Shown here piece after piece: positions 61,393 through 64,000 of a DNA stretch of 64,000 nucleotides. Source of the stretch: an uncultured Alphaproteobacteria bacterium. Its GTDB lineage: Bacteria; Pseudomonadota; Alphaproteobacteria; HIMB59; GCA-002718135. A program made the position numbers and the translations under genes. Under the pieces are notes generated by a model. It saw only the letters and a list, made by a program, of their open reading frames with translations, made no database searches and had not been told where the DNA came from. Each line of letters starts with the position of its first letter. The stretch's first letter is position 1. The stretch is from assembly GCA_902615745.1 (NCBI GenBank), contig CACMQB010000003.1, positions 62,001-126,000 on the forward strand, given 5' to 3'.

Positions 61393-62694
61393 TTATATTT
61401 TATTTTGTCTTAGCATTTTATGGGATGTCCAAACAAGTGAATTATAATATCCTGAATTAGATAATGTGCTCCATTCTTCTTGTGACTGATTTGTAATTCC
61501 ACAAATCCAAGTATATTCTGTGCTAGCATTTTCAGCTCTCAAAATCCAAGCATCACTTTTTTGCTTATCATTATTTTCTCCAAGTTCAATATCAGACATA
61601 AAATAACAGATTTCTTTTGAAGGATTAGGACCGATCATACCAGCTATATTTTTTCTTGCTATATCCCAATCTAAGTTTTTTATAGCAAAATAAATTAAAA
61701 GTTTTTTTGATTCTTCTAAATTTAGATTATTTTTAACTAATTCATTTATAAACTTAATATCGCTTAAATTATTTTGAATTATTATTTTAGTTATAATGGA
61801 TCGAAGTAAAGAATCTGGGACTAGATTCCAATATTTTTTGATTAATTTAAATAAACTTCTTTGATCTTTGAGATTAGCAACTATTTCTAAATGAAGTTTT
61901 ATATATGGAGGAAAGTTTTTCTTCAAATCAATTGCTTTATGAATATTGTTTAGAGCATCTTTTATATCGCTATCAAATTTTATTTTAGCAATTTCATAAA
62001 ATCCTATAGATTTATTTTCATTAAGATCGTTTTTGCTTATAAGTTTATTTGAGAAAGCTTTTTTTGATAGTGATATTAATTGGTTCCAATTTTTAGTTTT
62101 AGCAGCTATGAATATCAATGTTTGATAAAGTTTTTCAATATTTGGGTTAAGAGAAAACAATTTTTCTCCATATAAAAAAGCATGATGATAATCTTGATTT
62201 TTCAAATTCTGTTCCATTAAGCCCCTATAGCCAAGACTTTCTGTCTTTTTTGATTTAATCATATCTTCATAAACATTGCTTAGTTCTGGAAATTTTTTTT
62301 CTATCTTTAAAACCTCAGACTTTAGCAGAAGAGATAATGATGGATCATCATTTAGATAATGTGACATTTTTTTGTGAGATTTTATGGCAGTTTTATTATC
62401 TTTATTAGCAATCGCTATCATCGCATTAACAAAGTGCAAATACCCTTTTTCAATTTTTTTATATTTATTTTTTAATAAGTATTGTCCAAAGTATAATCTT
62501 GAGCGGAAAAATAAATAAAACACTAAGTATAGAAGAAAAATAAATGATATCAGAATAACTGCAAATAAATTTGATGAAAAAGAGTATTTAATGCTTCTAA
62601 TATCTAAAGAAATGATAAATGGATTGGTAAAAATAAATGTTAACACTACTATTAATAGTAATAACTGAACTACAAAAATTAAAAATCTATACAT
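61393..62694 (-). CDS. hemY: HemY-like membrane protein with TPR-like helices
   Basis: Named for its position by heme genes, HemY has no proven enzyme activity. The 433 residues have two membrane helices near the N-terminus (about 3-23 and 43-64), then a helical repeat region with YLHFVNAMIAIANKDNKTAI, and KTESLGYRGLMEQNLKN, the conserved Gly-x-Arg-Gly-Leu block. The end CGITNQSQEEWSTLSNSGYY recalls the alphaproteobacterial tail. It starts one base from the mitofilin-like gene. Confidence 0.85.
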   Translation of the reverse strand: MYRFLIFVVQLLLLIVVLTFIFTNPFIISLDIRSIKYSFSSNLFAVILISFIFLLYLVFYLFFRSRLYFGQYLLKNKYKKIEKGYLHFVNAMIAIANKDNKTAIKSHKKMSHYLNDDPSLSLLLKSEVLKIEKKFPELSNVYEDMIKSKKTESLGYRGLMEQNLKNQDYHHAFLYGEKLFSLNPNIEKLYQTLIFIAAKTKNWNQLISLSKKAFSNKLISKNDLNENKSIGFYEIAKIKFDSDIKDALNNIHKAIDLKKNFPPYIKLHLEIVANLKDQRSLFKLIKKYWNLVPDSLLRSIITKIIIQNNLSDIKFINELVKNNLNLEESKKLLIYFAIKNLDWDIARKNIAGMIGPNPSKEICYFMSDIELGENNDKQKSDAWILRAENASTEYTWICGITNQSQEEWSTLSNSGYYNSLVWTSHKMLRQNKI

Positions 62695-63572
62695 TACCTA
62701 ATCCTTGATATTTCCTTTATAAAAGTATCATAATTTTTCATTTCATTTGAAGAAATTTTAAAAAACTCTTCATATTTTTTGACTCTGCTCAAATTGTTAT
62801 AAGCTTTAGTTATATTTCTATTTTTAATATGAGATTTAATTTGTTTTAATATTAAAATTTTTTCATTATCAATAATATTTTCAGAAGAAGGAGAAAGGTT
62901 TATATAAGGTAAAATAATTTTGTTAAGAAAACTATTATTTTGTTTCATCATACTCTTTAGATATGAATTAACCTCATTATTAAATTGATTTTCTAAAAAT
63001 ATGTGGCCTTTATACGGATTAATTTTCAAGATTGATAATTTTTCTAAAACAGGAATATTCTCTTTATCTAAGATAGTTTGAAGATACTTAAGTTCTTTAT
63101 CAAAATTCATATTATTTTCATATTTAATTTTTATTAACTCAACTATCTCATCTATAGATTGATTTATTAATTTAGGATTTTTATTTTGTTGATTTTCAAT
63201 ATTTTTATTTTTTATTAAAGATATTTCAGAATTTAAATTATTAAAATTTTTATTTAATAAAGCAATACTTTTATTGATTTCTGCTAGGTCAACTTTTGTT
63301 TCTTTGTTAGCATTCTCTTTCATAATTTTTTCTATATTTATTAAAGATTTTTTTGTTTCTAATATTTTATTAGATATATCTTTTATATATTCAGAATTTT
63401 CATTAATATTTGACCTAAGTTCATTTTCTAATTCAAATTGATTTTTAGTAATCTTATCTTCATTTTGATAATTTATATAAAGTAGATATGTTAAAAAAAG
63501 GACACAAGACAAAAGAAAGAAACTTAAGAAAAATTTAGAGAAAATATAAAAACTATCAAATATCTTTTTCAT
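62694..63572 (-). CDS. Mitofilin-like inner-membrane protein with coiled coil
   Basis: Alphaproteobacterial relatives of mitochondrial Mic60/mitofilin sit between hemD and hemY and shape or tether the inner membrane. The 292 residues have one membrane helix (about 12-33), a coiled coil rich in Lys, Asn, Glu (residues 35-130) and a C-terminal helical part with the segment LSILKINPYKGHIFLENQFN. Sequence similarity is faint, so the call depends on layout and the hemY neighbour. hemC and hemD are not adjacent here. Confidence 0.65.
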   Translation of the reverse strand: MKKIFDSFYIFSKFFLSFFLLSCVLFLTYLLYINYQNEDKITKNQFELENELRSNINENSEYIKDISNKILETKKSLINIEKIMKENANKETKVDLAEINKSIALLNKNFNNLNSEISLIKNKNIENQQNKNPKLINQSIDEIVELIKIKYENNMNFDKELKYLQTILDKENIPVLEKLSILKINPYKGHIFLENQFNNEVNSYLKSMMKQNNSFLNKIILPYINLSPSSENIIDNEKILILKQIKSHIKNRNITKAYNNLSRVKKYEEFFKISSNEMKNYDTFIKEISRIR

Positions 63573-63633
63573 TACCTTTTTTTAGCATTATTAGATTGTT
63601 GTTTAACAGTGTAAAATATTGTACCAAAACATT

Positions 63634-64000
63634 ATGCTTGTATTTGCTACCGAAACCTCATGCGACGAAACATCAATATGCCTCATGCAAAATAAAAATA
63701 TTTTAGAGCATGTTACTTTTTCCCAAGAAATTCATAAAAAACATGGGGGGGTTGTACCTGAACTAGCTTCTAGATCACACTTGGAAAAAATTCAAAATAT
63801 TACAAGTGATTTGTTTTTAAGGACAAATATCGAGCCTAGTAAAATAGATGTATTTGCAGCTACTTGTGGACCAGGACTCATAGGGAGTTTATTAGTTGGT
63901 TCAACATTTACTAAATCTCTAGCAATTTCTTTTCAAAAACCATTTGTTCCAATTAATCATTTAGAAGGTCATATTCTGTCTACAAGTTTTAATAACAATA
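63634..64000 (+). CDS. tsaD: tRNA threonylcarbamoyladenosine transferase TsaD, 5' part only
   Basis: Kinase-like enzyme (Kae1/Gcp) that attaches the threonylcarbamoyl group to A37 of tRNAs reading ANN codons. The ATG at 63634 gives MLVFATETSCDETSICLMQN; then HKKHGGVVPELASRSHLEKI, ATCGPGLIGSLLVGSTFTKS and PINHLEGHILS with metal-binding histidines. The gene runs off the right edge after about 122 codons. It is divergent from the mitofilin-like gene with 61 bp between the starts, as in other alphaproteobacteria. Confidence 0.94.
   Translation, partial: MLVFATETSCDETSICLMQNKNILEHVTFSQEIHKKHGGVVPELASRSHLEKIQNITSDLFLRTNIEPSKIDVFAATCGPGLIGSLLVGSTFTKSLAISFQKPFVPINHLEGHILSTSFNNN

Overview
The window is a strongly A+T-rich, gene-dense stretch of a chromosome with almost no spacer DNA, many 1-4 bp stop/start overlaps, and core genes arranged as in Alphaproteobacteria: sdhCDAB-mdh-sucC, ffh-rpsP-rimM-trmD-rplS, helicase-fdxA-carD-rpoH, a ccm cytochrome c maturation operon, gcrA, and hemY next to a mitofilin-like gene and divergent tsaD. 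Low G+C, short proteins, tiny spacers and lone regulators suggest a streamlined free-living marine alphaproteobacterium of the SAR11 (Pelagibacterales) or HIMB59/AEGEAN-169 type. This is inferred from gene content and order; there is no 16S gene here. I see no mobile element, CRISPR array, rRNA or prophage.

Layout. 1-4770 (minus): TCA-cycle operon from sdhC to the 5' part of sucC. 4771-5109: operator-like inverted repeat and a candidate structured RNA. 5110-9135 (minus): hydrolase, zapE, a 46-codon gene missed by length filters, an MFS carrier and a family-5 type uracil-DNA glycosylase. 9136-10750 (plus): DUF924, nucleoside hydrolase, tRNA-Arg. 10752-18853 (minus): one long run ffh, rpsP, rimM, trmD, rplS, leuC, leuD, leuB, asd, with a structured leader before ffh. 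19051-22585 (plus): dapF, mtaB, ftsY, yciB. 22587-31629: pgk, gcrA, a second MFS carrier with a 40-codon membrane peptide, an M29 aminopeptidase, dxs, panB, carbonic anhydrase, dusA. 31635-40414 (minus): pagL-like, rpoH, a pseudo-phosphatase, carD, fdxA, terB-like, a Suv3-like helicase, acnA.

40709-46341 (plus): a lysine-only H1-like protein with a hairpin leader, two terminators, then ccmABCDEFGH including the 34-residue CcmD. 46419-49124: amino-acid binding protein, methyltransferase, yggT, folD. 49125-51638 (minus): GT9-like protein, argG, IalB-like protein. 51708-52864: ECF sigma factor with a ChrR-type anti-sigma. 52895-57065: asparaginase, DUF3429, fructosamine-kinase family, aldo/keto reductase, Bax-inhibitor-1 family. 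57126-61386: two tandem TPR-glycosyltransferase paralogues and a GT8-like enzyme. 61393-64000: hemY, mitofilin-like, and the 5' part of tsaD.

The points most worth a second look are: an ECF/ChrR pair whose anti-sigma domain has lost all four zinc ligands while the cupin keeps every ligand; a metallophosphatase-like gene between carD and rpoH in which every metal motif is broken; six perfect 57-bp repeats giving ribosomal protein S16 a long acidic tail, with a related tail on L19 in the same operon; a strand-specific hairpin in the ffh leader; the structured RNA at 4975-5109; and start codons that abut terminator T-runs or a divergent start codon, suggesting leaderless translation.
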